Below, in pieces: positions 1-7,777 of a stretch of 64,000 bases of DNA; the first letter of the stretch is position 1; each line of letters opens with the position of its first letter. A program made the position numbers and the translations under genes. Origin of the DNA: Maricaulis sp965242785. GTDB taxonomy: Bacteria > Pseudomonadota > Alphaproteobacteria > Caulobacterales > Maricaulaceae. The stretch covers positions 124,001 through 188,000 of the forward strand of contig CBDETA010000004.1 of the NCBI GenBank assembly GCA_965242785.1, in the 5' to 3' direction. The notes below the pieces were generated by a model, which saw nothing but the letters and a program-made list of their open reading frames with translations, made no database searches and was not told the origin of the DNA.

Positions 1-501
1 GTTGGGATCCCCCATGCCGAAATCGATCGTGCCGTCACAGGCCAGCACGTCCTCGACCGACTGCAGCGGGCTGTCGACCGGAACGATCAGCACCGAGTTG
101 TAACCCTCAGATCCGTCCGGATAGGTGGCCTTGGCAAAGACCTGGCCACCGCCCAGACGGACAGCCTGCAGGCCGGAGAAATTGGAGAACCACGCCACCT
201 GGATCGAGTTGTAGCGCATCGCCTGGATCATGCCGGCATAGTCGGAGGCGTAGAAGGGCTGGATGTCATAGCCCGTCCATTCCGACATGGCGGCAATGAA
301 GGGGCGCCAGTTGGACTCGAGATTGGAGGAGGATTCCGTGGCAATAATGCCGAAATTCAGCGTCCGGCGTTCCCCCTCGCTCGCCTCGGAGACGTCCTGC
401 GGAGCGGAGTCTTGCGATACGGGTGCGCTGCAAGCCGACAGGCCCAGCACAGCGGTCACCAGGGCGAGGCGGGTCAGGGTCTGGATCAGGGCGCGCATCA
501 T
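1..501 (-). CDS. phnD: PhnD-family substrate-binding lipoprotein of a phosphonate/phosphate-type ABC transporter (partial, C-terminus outside window)
   Basis: This is the binding component of an ABC importer of the phosphonate/phosphite/phosphate group. About 167 N-terminal residues are present and the gene runs off the left edge. The start is an ATG at 501 that overlaps the phnC stop by four bases (ATGA). The N-terminus is a lipoprotein signal ending in LSAC with the cysteine at residue 22, so the protein is probably membrane-anchored instead of freely periplasmic. After the signal, a stretch beginning LNFGIIATES and containing YNSVLIV matches the PhnD fold. Coupling to phnC and the Pho box upstream support a role in phosphorus scavenging. 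The ligand cannot be told from sequence; phosphate, phosphite and phosphonates are all possible. Confidence 0.85.
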   Translation of the reverse strand, partial: MMRALIQTLTRLALVTAVLGLSACSAPVSQDSAPQDVSEASEGERRTLNFGIIATESSSNLESNWRPFIAAMSEWTGYDIQPFYASDYAGMIQAMRYNSIQVAWFSNFSGLQAVRLGGGQVFAKATYPDGSEGYNSVLIVPVDSPLQSVEDVLACDGTIDFGMGDPN

Positions 502-1292
502 TCGTCGCCTCCATAGAAGGCCGTCTCGAACTCGGGGCCGTAAATCTCCACCAGCTTGTCACGGTCCAGCCCCTGGGACGGTCCGTCATAGACAATGCGG
601 CCCTTGTTGAGCGCCACCGTGCGGTCGCAGAATTTCTGCGCATAGTCCACCTGGTGCAGGGTCACGACGACAGTGAGATTGTCAGTGTTGTTCAGCTCGC
701 GGAGCAATTCCATCACCTTGCGTGCAGAGACCGGGTCGAGCGAGGCGATCGGTTCATCGGCAAACAGCACTTCGGCGCCTTGCACCAGCGCACGGGCGAT
801 GGCGCCGCGCTGCTGCTGGCCACCGGAAAGTTTCGAGGCCCGGCGTCCGGCGAACTCGGCAATGCCCACGCGTTCCAGCGCATCCATCGCCTTCTGCTTC
901 ACATCGGTCGGGAACAGGCCCAACGCACCGCGCCAGACCGGAATGCGACCCAGCGCGCCCAGCATGACATTGGAAAACAGGGTCAGCCGGCCAACCAGGT
1001 TGAACTGCTGGAAGATGAAGCCGAGACGGGCCCGGTTGCCGCGCACGCCGGAGGCGATCTTGCCGCCCTTCTGCATGGTCCGTCCCAGCACCGAGACCGG
1101 GCCGGACTTGGCGTCGGCGGTCTGCAGGGCTGCGGCCACGCGCAACAGGGTCGACTTGCCGGACCCTGACGGTCCGATCAGCGCGACCATCTCGCCCGGT
1201 TCGACTGTCAGGCTGACATCATCGAGCGCTCGGGTTTCGCCGAATGTCATGCAGACATTTTCGGCTTTGAGCGCCGGCACGGCCTCTGTCAT
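498..1292 (-). CDS. phnC: Phosphonate-type ABC transporter ATP-binding protein PhnC
   Basis: This 264-residue ATPase powers import of the ligand captured by PhnD. Walker A GPSGSGKST lies at residues 40-48, the Q-loop at about 95, the signature LSGGQQQRG at 155-163 and Walker B VLFADE at 175-180, so all catalytic elements are present. A longer reading from 1331 exists, but the ATG at 1292 has an AAGGGG-like ribosome site and begins where the family normally does. It is the first gene of the operon, followed by phnD with a four-base overlap; the permease phnE presumably lies beyond the window. A PhoB-type box sits 44 bases upstream of the start. Confidence 0.9.
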   Translation of the reverse strand: MTEAVPALKAENVCMTFGETRALDDVSLTVEPGEMVALIGPSGSGKSTLLRVAAALQTADAKSGPVSVLGRTMQKGGKIASGVRGNRARLGFIFQQFNLVGRLTLFSNVMLGALGRIPVWRGALGLFPTDVKQKAMDALERVGIAEFAGRRASKLSGGQQQRGAIARALVQGAEVLFADEPIASLDPVSARKVMELLRELNNTDNLTVVVTLHQVDYAQKFCDRTVALNKGRIVYDGPSQGLDRDKLVEIYGPEFETAFYGGDE

Positions 1293-1335
1293 GTTGCTGT
1301 ACCCCTTTTTGGATGCCGTCTTGTGGCGCACCCAT

Positions 1336-1353
1336 ATGATAGTTTTGTGACAG
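1336..1353 (-). promoter_or_regulatory. PhoB box in front of phnC
   Basis: Read on the minus strand the site is CTGTCAC-AAAA-CTATCAT. The Pho box consensus is two CTGTCAT/C heptamers separated by four A/T bases; this site matches 13 of 14 heptamer positions with the exact 18-bp geometry. It faces phnC. It also lies 7 bases before the ATG of the divergent prepilin peptidase, so binding could affect that gene too. Confidence 0.75.
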
Positions 1354-1360
1354 AGGCCGC

Positions 1361-1849
1361 ATGTTTTTCACCCATGCCGCAAGCCTGATCCTGCTGATCG
1401 CCCTGTCGTCCCTCGCTTGGACGGACTTTCGGACATACCGGCTGCCCGATCCAGTCACTTTGCCACTCATCGGCGCAGGACTTCTGCTCAACGGGCTGCA
1501 TTTCGGCACTTTCTGGGTCTCACTGGCCGGGGCCGCCATCGGCTATCTGGCCTTTGTCGGCATTGAAACCGGCTTTCGTCGCCTGCGTGGCCGCGATGGG
1601 CTGGGGCGCGGCGACGCCAAACTTCTGGCCGCTGGCGGAGCCTGGTGCGGCGCCTGGCTGCTGGCACCCATCGTGCTGATCGGCGCGGTCAGTGCGCTGG
1701 CGTTCGTGACGGTCACTGCGGCGCTCGCCGGCCGGCAGCCGGAGGAAGGCCAGGCCTATGCCTTCGGCCCCTGGCTTGCGCTTGGCATTGCTCTGGCCTG
1801 GATCTACCGCGCCTACGGCCCCGGCCTTTATCCGGTCCTGCCCTACTGA
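1361..1849 (+). CDS. Short prepilin peptidase (A24 family)
   Basis: This membrane aspartyl protease of 162 residues would cleave the leader of type IV pilin-like proteins, most plausibly the pseudopilins GspG-K made just downstream on the other strand. The two catalytic aspartates are visible: D22 in TDFRTYRLPD and D85 in the GxGD motif (GRGDAK, 82-87). Several hydrophobic segments fill the rest. It lacks the N-terminal cytosolic methyltransferase domain of full-length PilD/GspO, so it is a cleavage-only type. It converges with the small lipoprotein gene, overlapping it by 7 bases. A GAGG ribosome site overlaps the edge of the Pho box. Confidence 0.85.
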   Translation: MFFTHAASLILLIALSSLAWTDFRTYRLPDPVTLPLIGAGLLLNGLHFGTFWVSLAGAAIGYLAFVGIETGFRRLRGRDGLGRGDAKLLAAGGAWCGAWLLAPIVLIGAVSALAFVTVTAALAGRQPEEGQAYAFGPWLALGIALAWIYRAYGPGLYPVLPY

Positions 1850-2361
1850 CGTCCCGACACCGCAAGACGGCAGGCATAGTGTCCGATCAGCGGCACCACC
1901 AGCGTGTGGCCATTGGGCTGGCTGACCCGCATCACCGTCCGGTCGATCCGCTGGCCCTGCGGCAGCGGATCACCGATCGTTCCGGACAGCCGGATATCCA
2001 GCTGCCGCGCCGGATCCGCATAGACACGCCGGTAGGGATCGCCTGCCACATAGGCCGCCTCGCGGGGCGGCAGGTAAAAGCCGTGCACGGCACCATTGGC
2101 AAAGACCCGCGCAAAACCTTCGGTCTCGTTCTCGAAGGCGACAAAGCGATGCTCGGCATCCGCCGTCCAGAAGAAGGTGGCACAGGCACCCGGCTCAAGC
2201 GCCTGGGGTGGCAACTCGCGTCCATCGCCGGACACTGTCTCCGAGGGGGCCACCCGCACATTCGACATGACAGGCGGCTGCAGCGCCGTTCCCGGCGTGC
2301 GGGTCGCGCAAGCGGCCGTGCTGACCAGCACAAGCACGAGACCGCTAATTCCACGCCACAT
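1843..2361 (-). CDS. Small lipoprotein of unknown function at the end of the gsp operon
   Basis: This 172-residue protein is not a member of a family I recognise. The ATG at 2361 is chosen because it gives a clean lipoprotein signal (MWRGISGLVLVLV, then TAAC with the cysteine at residue 18); the reading frame is open further upstream but that part is not protein-like. The gene starts 17 bases inside gspN and is the last of the type II secretion operon. The position suggests an accessory role in secretion, such as a GspS-like pilotin, but the sequence does not resemble known pilotins and this is only inference. Confidence 0.6.
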   Translation of the reverse strand: MWRGISGLVLVLVSTAACATRTPGTALQPPVMSNVRVAPSETVSGDGRELPPQALEPGACATFFWTADAEHRFVAFENETEGFARVFANGAVHGFYLPPREAAYVAGDPYRRVYADPARQLDIRLSGTIGDPLPQGQRIDRTVMRVSQPNGHTLVVPLIGHYACRLAVSGRQ

Positions 2362-3082
2362 CGCTTGCGCTCCCTTCAGCTTGCCACCCCTCTGCCGTGC
2401 GTGTGAAACCGGCCAGCGCCAGAATATCTGCCAGGGCCGCGTCACCGGTCCGGGCTTCCATGCGCCAGTGATAGCCATCCGCCCGCAGCACGGCTTCACC
2501 CGACACGGACAGATCCGCTTCATCGCCGGAGAAGGTCAGCACCAGCGCGCCCTCCCGGCAGGACAGCTCTCCGATCAAGGCCGGTCCCACCAGCCCGTGC
2601 CTCGATGCCAGGCTGACCAGGGCTCCGCTTCTCGCGGTTCCGACTGCCTGGCGGCACTGGCCCGCCTCCAGCTCCAGCTGCAACACGCGGACAAACAGGC
2701 GTTCCTGCGGGTCCAAGCCCGGAAGGTCTCCCAGACCCGCTCTGCCCAGGGTCACTGACAAGGAAGCATCGTCCAGCCACCAGCGCCCTCCGGGGGCCAG
2801 ACTCACGCGTCCGGACCCGGTGATGTCGGGATCCTCCAACCGGATGTCTGCTGTCAGCCGGCCAGCGAACAAAGCGGCCGGTCGAACGCCGATTACCGTT
2901 TCCCGGACCGGCTGACCCTGCATTATCAGCCCGTAGACCCGCCCATCCCAGACCGTGCCGAACACGTCGGCATAGCCCAGGCGCGGCGCACCGCCTGCCA
3001 TCAGAGCCACGGCCTTCATCGGCAGCAGCACGACCAGCCAGGCCAGAAGCAGCAGCAGAACCAGTCCAATCCTTGCCATCAT
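2345..3082 (-). CDS. gspN: Type II secretion system protein N
   Basis: GspN is an accessory inner-membrane component of the type II secretion system, found in a subset of species. This protein has 245 residues with one N-terminal membrane segment (about 4-20) followed by a periplasmic part rich in beta-strand repeats. The conserved start of the periplasmic domain is seen as GYADVFGTVWDGRVYGL. It follows gspM with a 2-base gap. Its exact role in secretion is not settled for the family. Confidence 0.8.
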   Translation of the reverse strand: MMARIGLVLLLLLAWLVVLLPMKAVALMAGGAPRLGYADVFGTVWDGRVYGLIMQGQPVRETVIGVRPAALFAGRLTADIRLEDPDITGSGRVSLAPGGRWWLDDASLSVTLGRAGLGDLPGLDPQERLFVRVLQLELEAGQCRQAVGTARSGALVSLASRHGLVGPALIGELSCREGALVLTFSGDEADLSVSGEAVLRADGYHWRMEARTGDAALADILALAGFTRTAEGWQAEGSASDVAWN

Positions 3083-3084
3083 GA

Positions 3085-3582
3085 TCAGCCTCCCGCCCGA
3101 CGCAGAACAAGGGAGGCAGACACCAGACCCTCGCCTTCCCGGTCCAGGGTCGAGGACATCACCGCGATGTGGTGGCGCTGGTCCAGATCGATCAGCCAGC
3201 GCAGCACCGCCTGGGTCGGAGCCCGGTCGATATTCACTGTCAGGGCGCCATCATCCGTGGGCACCATCCGGGCCAGGGAAATCTCGTGTCGCAAGGCGAC
3301 AGAGGCGACGACAGAACGCAGCGACTGGGTGGTCGCGGCATTGGCGCTTTCATCCTGTGACATCTCGCGATAGGTGCGCGCATCGGCTTGGATCGACCGG
3401 TAGAGCTGCATCGCGGCGGCATAGTCGGTGCGCGCATGATCATTGAACCGGACCAGGGGCTGGATCACGAGCAGGGAGACCAGCAGCAGGACGGTCAGCG
3501 CTCCCATCACACCCAGCAGCAGCTGCTCGCGCGCCGTGCGCGCCTGCCAGGACCGCAAAAGAAGCGATATCAGGGTCTTCAT
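3085..3582 (-). CDS. gspM: Type II secretion system protein M
   Basis: GspM is a single-pass inner-membrane protein that pairs with GspL and stabilises the assembly platform. The 165-residue product has a short cytosolic N-terminus, one membrane segment at about 21-40 and a periplasmic ferredoxin-like domain. Sequence conservation is low, as usual for this family, so position between gspL and gspN is the main evidence. The start overlaps the gspL stop by four bases. Confidence 0.85.
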   Translation of the reverse strand: MKTLISLLLRSWQARTAREQLLLGVMGALTVLLLVSLLVIQPLVRFNDHARTDYAAAMQLYRSIQADARTYREMSQDESANAATTQSLRSVVASVALRHEISLARMVPTDDGALTVNIDRAPTQAVLRWLIDLDQRHHIAVMSSTLDREGEGLVSASLVLRRAGG

Positions 3583-4802
3583 GGCAGCCTCACTGTGAAC
3601 TCGCCCTGAAGCGCCGAACCGCTCTCGCGCGCGCCGCCATCGGTCAGCACGATGCCAAGCTGGCCAGCGCGCTCGCTCAAAGCATCGAAATCCGCGAAGT
3701 CGGTATACAGGGCCGAGACCGACAATTCCCCGCGAGCCCGGTCGAAGCGAACATGGTCGATCCGCACGGTGTCGCTGCCTTCGGTCAGCTCGGCCAGGGC
3801 CGCCATCAATTGCAGGAATGACGACGTCGCCTCCCCACCGCCCCGTCGGGCCAGGCTGTCATTCAGCAGGCGCTCGGCTTCCGCCGGGATGACGCGACGC
3901 GTGATATCCGGCCGCGCGGCTCGGAATTCGGCGATAGCGGCGGCATCGAACCGGTCCGCCTGGAGCGAAAAGTACACACCCTCTCCACCCATCAACAGGC
4001 AGAAGCCGCCTAGCAGCGCGGCAGCCAGGGCCAGGGGCCGCTTGAGCGGCGCCGCCAGCCCGTTCCAGTTCAGGCGGGACAACAGGTCAGAACCCAGCAG
4101 CGGCGGCAGGCCGGCCAGCAGGTCAGCCGGCAAGGCACTGGCCCGCAGGTCCAGAGCGGCGCGCGGAACCTGCCGCAGGCGCTCGCCGGCCAGTCCCAGA
4201 CTGGACGAAACGGCGGTCTCGCCACCCTGGGCACCTTCGACCAGCGCCGCCACAAGAGACCCGAACAGGCCGGGCTCCAGCGCACCTCCAGCCGGACGGC
4301 CAGTCTTGCGCGCAGCGTGCCCGTAATACCAGAGCACGCAATCGCCGCGGTCGAACAGCGTCAGCGCCGTATCCGGTTCCGCAGCAGCCAGACAGTCCGG
4401 AAGAACGAACACCGGGCGTACCGCCACATCCACGATCCGCGCCCGCCAGTCCGCCACCAGCGTCTTGTCGGCAGCCATCACCCACCGGTTGCCATCGCCC
4501 TGGCGCGTGCCAGTGACAACACAGGTCTCGGACAGGCGCGAGGCAAGCTCCTCTTCGATAGCGAAGGGTGCAGCCTGCGCCGCCTCGCGCTCAGTGCGCG
4601 CGGGCAGATCGACATGGGTGAAGAACACGGCTTCGGACGGCAGCAGGACCAGCGTGCGGTCGACCGCGTCGAGGCTGGCAATCTCCAGCGCGCTGTCGGC
4701 GTTCGTTTCACCCTCTTGCACACGCTGGCCGGATGGTCGGTCGACAATCGACCAGCGAACCTTACCGGCGTTATCGGGCCTGAGGATCAGGTCCTGGCTC
4801 AT
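3579..4802 (-). CDS. gspL: Type II secretion system protein L
   Basis: GspL links the cytosolic ATPase GspE to the inner-membrane platform. The 407-residue protein has the expected layout: a cytosolic actin-like domain (about 1-250) with the family motif LLPSEAVFFTHVDLP near 53-67, one membrane segment at about 254-274 and a periplasmic domain to the end. Its ATG overlaps the gspK stop by four bases and its own stop overlaps gspM by four, so translation is probably coupled. Confidence 0.9.
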   Translation of the reverse strand: MSQDLILRPDNAGKVRWSIVDRPSGQRVQEGETNADSALEIASLDAVDRTLVLLPSEAVFFTHVDLPARTEREAAQAAPFAIEEELASRLSETCVVTGTRQGDGNRWVMAADKTLVADWRARIVDVAVRPVFVLPDCLAAAEPDTALTLFDRGDCVLWYYGHAARKTGRPAGGALEPGLFGSLVAALVEGAQGGETAVSSSLGLAGERLRQVPRAALDLRASALPADLLAGLPPLLGSDLLSRLNWNGLAAPLKRPLALAAALLGGFCLLMGGEGVYFSLQADRFDAAAIAEFRAARPDITRRVIPAEAERLLNDSLARRGGGEATSSFLQLMAALAELTEGSDTVRIDHVRFDRARGELSVSALYTDFADFDALSERAGQLGIVLTDGGARESGSALQGEFTVRLP

Positions 4803-5776
4803 GACAGGCTTCCATAGGTTTGGGAGAGGCGGCGCACGCGTCCGCCGGATGCATCCAGCAGGGCCGTCAGGCCAAAGACCTGGCCGGCGTGGGACACATC
4901 GATCTCGATCTCGAAATAGCGGGTATCGGTGCCGACCATCTGGCGGCGCACGGCATCCGGATCCAGCGGGCGGACGGCATCAAGCGCCCAGAAGGCGTCT
5001 GCCGATGAAAAACCGTCCGCAGGGCGGGCGAGCAGGATGCCGTCGATCGCTACCCGGCTCAGCTCGCCCTCGAACAGGGCAAAGAGCTGGGGCCAGTTCT
5101 CGTTCTGCAGCGTGTTGATGTTCAGGGCCACAGGCTCAGCGACCGGCCGGACACAGACATGCGGGCGCAAACGCTCAAACAGTGCCGGATTGACCGCCTC
5201 CAGCGCCAGCAATTCGGCCGCTTCCACCATCAGCGCATTGGCTGGCCTGTAGCCTTGGTAGAGGTCGTCCTCACCCCCGCCAGCGACGGGACGATTGTCA
5301 CTGTCGATCCAGTCCACCGCCTGCGCTGCGACCCGCGCGGCTTCTGCCGCCGGAATGTCCAGCGCCCGCATCAGGTATTCCAGACGCCGCTGCTGGACGG
5401 GGTCGCCTTGCCGGCCGCCCTGCCCGTCCGCCACGACCAGGCTGTTGAGATTAAAACAATTGTTTCCGTCACGGATGCGGCCGACCAGCTGTCCGCCCTC
5501 GATCGGAAAAACGCGCGCATCGGACAGCCAGCTTGCACCCGGGCGCAAGGCCTCGGCGGGATCACGCATCGCGCTTTCCACCAGCGACTGGGAAAACTCG
5601 CGCGCGCCCAGCGCGTACCAATAGGCCTGATCGCGCACATCCATGTTGGCGGACCGGCGCATGGAAAAGCGCAAATCCCCTGCCAGCGCCATCGCCAGGC
5701 TTGCCATCACCGCGACCAGAAGCAGGGCGCTGACCAGCGAGGCGCCGGTTTCCCGGTTCCAGTCGGGACGCGTCAT
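4799..5776 (-). CDS. gspK: Type II secretion minor pseudopilin K
   Basis: GspK caps the tip of the pseudopilus with GspI and GspJ. The 325-residue protein has a prepilin leader cut after G11 and a hydrophobic helix at about 12-32. As usual for GspK, the glutamate normally found at mature position 5 is absent. The large globular domain typical of GspK follows, containing CFNLNSLV near its start. It lies between gspJ and gspL with four-base overlaps on both sides. Confidence 0.92.
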   Translation of the reverse strand: MTRPDWNRETGASLVSALLLVAVMASLAMALAGDLRFSMRRSANMDVRDQAYWYALGAREFSQSLVESAMRDPAEALRPGASWLSDARVFPIEGGQLVGRIRDGNNCFNLNSLVVADGQGGRQGDPVQQRRLEYLMRALDIPAAEAARVAAQAVDWIDSDNRPVAGGGEDDLYQGYRPANALMVEAAELLALEAVNPALFERLRPHVCVRPVAEPVALNINTLQNENWPQLFALFEGELSRVAIDGILLARPADGFSSADAFWALDAVRPLDPDAVRRQMVGTDTRYFEIEIDVSHAGQVFGLTALLDASGGRVRRLSQTYGSLS

Positions 5777-6417
5777 TGCCCCCCTCCCGCAGCCAGCACC
5801 ACATGTTCCATCTCGCCCAGCGGCGGCCAGTCATAGCGAAGCCGGATCGCGCTCGGCAGCGCACCATCGCCGGAGGCCGGCAGGTGCAGGCGCCGGGTCC
5901 AGCTCGCTCCGACCAGAAGCTCCAGCTCCACATCGGACACCTGTTCCAGCAGCACCTGCTCGTCCATGCGAGTCTGGGATGTGGCGTCGGGATAGTCGCG
6001 GGTGCGCCGGACCAAGCTGTCGCCGCGCACCAGGTATTGCACGTGCAGCAGCGAGCTGCGGGGTCGCAACAGGCCCGGATTGGCGCGACCGTGCCGGGTC
6101 AGGCTCAAAAGGATGCGCTCTTCGCGATTGGCCCCGACGCCGGTCAGACCGTCCGCATCGCCGGCGAAGATGTCAGGCTGGACATAACCCTCTGCGTCGC
6201 GCACCGGTCGCAGCGCAATCTGCCCGAGATCCTCGCGCAGCAGCGTGCGGGCCCGGTCCAGGGCCGCGGTGCGGTCCAGCGCGTCGCGATTGACGTCCTG
6301 CGCTGTCAGGCTGGCCGACATCAGGGCCACGGAGATCGTGCCGATCACGGCGAAAATCATCACCGAGACCAGGACCTCGATCAGCGAGAAACCGGCATCC
6401 GGGCGGACCATGGGCAT
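5773..6417 (-). CDS. gspJ: Type II secretion minor pseudopilin J
   Basis: GspJ is a minor pseudopilin of the tip complex. The 214-residue product has a processing site AGFSLIEVLVS with the cut after G9 and glutamate at mature position 5 (E14), followed by a hydrophobic helix to about residue 30 and a globular domain. Its ATG overlaps the last base of the gspI stop (TGATG) and its own stop overlaps gspK by four bases. Confidence 0.9.
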   Translation of the reverse strand: MPMVRPDAGFSLIEVLVSVMIFAVIGTISVALMSASLTAQDVNRDALDRTAALDRARTLLREDLGQIALRPVRDAEGYVQPDIFAGDADGLTGVGANREERILLSLTRHGRANPGLLRPRSSLLHVQYLVRGDSLVRRTRDYPDATSQTRMDEQVLLEQVSDVELELLVGASWTRRLHLPASGDGALPSAIRLRYDWPPLGEMEHVVLAAGGGQ

Positions 6418-6782
6418 CAGTCCCGCCTCCGGAATGTGTCCAGCTCGCTGACCACGCGGTCCGAGCCCGCCGGCCGCAGCACCAGGTGCAGACGGACGAG
6501 CTGATCGCTGTCGGTCTCGAACACATCCAGCCGCCAGTCGAAATCCGTGCCGGCAAGTTCATAGCGTCCAGAACGGGCCTGCACCGGTCCCGGCTCCAGC
6601 CATTGGGCATTGAGCACATTCTCCGCAGCGAGGGCCGCAAGTGCGCGTTCCTGGACCGCAGAAGTGTTGCGGGTCGTCACCTGCGTCATGTTCATCAGGG
6701 CCAGGCCGGCCACCGCGATCACCGCCAGTGCCGCCATCATTTCCACCAGGGAGAAGCCGGATTGCGACTGCGCCTGCGTCAT
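6417..6782 (-). CDS. gspI: Type II secretion minor pseudopilin I
   Basis: GspI starts assembly of the tip of the pseudopilus. The ATG at 6782 is chosen over longer readings because it gives a short leader and the site SGFSLVEMMAAL with the cut after G9 and E14 at mature position 5. The product is 121 residues, normal for GspI. It overlaps gspH by four bases and gspJ by one. Confidence 0.9.
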   Translation of the reverse strand: MTQAQSQSGFSLVEMMAALAVIAVAGLALMNMTQVTTRNTSAVQERALAALAAENVLNAQWLEPGPVQARSGRYELAGTDFDWRLDVFETDSDQLVRLHLVLRPAGSDRVVSELDTFRRRD

Positions 6783-7306
6783 GTCCGGGCCTCGCTGCGA
6801 CGTTCCAGGCGTCCGCCGGTGGTCCAGGCCAGTTCCAGCCATTCGCCGTCCGCACCCAGACGCAGGCTGAAGGGTTCGGTCAGGCCGGCCGGGTCGAACC
6901 AGATCACGGGGGTCGGCGCCATCGCCCGGTCCACACCAGCCTGGCCGGACTGGAAGAGAGCCTGCGTGGCGCTCAGCCGGACCGGCGAGCCCAGATCGTG
7001 GCGCGCCAGGGTCGGGTGGTCCCGCAAGGGCCACCAGCGACGGTCGACATAGCGGTAAAAACCATAGCGCTGCCCATTCGCTTCGATCGCCAGCCCGATC
7101 GGCTGGCCGGTCGCGATCGCTTCGGCGGCAGCCTGGTTCAGCCGTACTCCCAGCCGGTCGGCCTCGCGGGCCAGCGCGCCATCACCCGGTTGCAGGGTGA
7201 GCGTCACCGCAAAGGCCACGATCGCCATGATCGAGATCCCGACCAGGATTTCGATCAGCGACACGCCGGCTTCGCGGTCGGTGCTATGGCGCGCAGGCGA
7301 CAGCAT
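6779..7306 (-). CDS. gspH: Type II secretion minor pseudopilin H
   Basis: GspH is the minor pseudopilin joining the tip complex to the major filament. The 175-residue protein has a leader cut after G14, then VSLIEILVG with glutamate at mature position 5 (E19), and a hydrophobic helix to about 37. The downstream globular part matches the length of the GspH family. The start shares a base with the gspG stop (TGATG). Confidence 0.88.
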   Translation of the reverse strand: MLSPARHSTDREAGVSLIEILVGISIMAIVAFAVTLTLQPGDGALAREADRLGVRLNQAAAEAIATGQPIGLAIEANGQRYGFYRYVDRRWWPLRDHPTLARHDLGSPVRLSATQALFQSGQAGVDRAMAPTPVIWFDPAGLTEPFSLRLGADGEWLELAWTTGGRLERRSEART

Positions 7307-7767
7307 CAGCCCTGCCAGTTTCCGATATCGGCATCCAGGCCCTCGCCGCCCTCACGGCCATCGGCGCCCAGCGAATAGATGTCCAGCAGGCCATGCTGGC
7401 CGGGATAGACATACTGGTAGGGATTGCCCCAGGGATCATCCGGCAGGCGGCGGATATAGCCGCCCTCGCGATAATTGGCCGCGTCACGCGGCGCCTCGAC
7501 CAGCGCCTGCAGGCCCAGGTCCGACGTCGGGTATTCGCGCATGTCCAGCCGGTAGGCGTCCAGCGCCTGTTCCAGCGTGGCAATATCGGTGCGCGCCTTC
7601 TGCACCGAGGCCTGGTCCCGCGCTGGCAGGACATTGATCACCACCACCGTGGCCAAAAGGCCCAGAATGGTGATCGAGATCATGATCTCCAGCAGTGAAA
7701 AACCGGCCTCCTTGCGAACCTCTTCCGTGTCACGCAGCGAAGTTTTCGGGGTTGAGACGGCTTGCAT
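7306..7767 (-). CDS. gspG: Type II secretion major pseudopilin G
   Basis: GspG is the main subunit of the pseudopilus piston. The ATG at 7767 is preferred to an in-frame TTG at 7785 because GGGAGG lies four bases before it. The product has 153 residues: leader cut after G22, then FSLLEIMISITILG with E27 at mature position 5, and the GspG globular domain with DPWGNPYQY and a C-terminal acidic loop (DADIGNW) that in this family binds calcium. The leader is longer than usual. It begins 10 bases after the gspF stop. Confidence 0.95.
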   Translation of the reverse strand: MQAVSTPKTSLRDTEEVRKEAGFSLLEIMISITILGLLATVVVINVLPARDQASVQKARTDIATLEQALDAYRLDMREYPTSDLGLQALVEAPRDAANYREGGYIRRLPDDPWGNPYQYVYPGQHGLLDIYSLGADGREGGEGLDADIGNWQG

Positions 7768-7777
7768 CAACGCCTCC

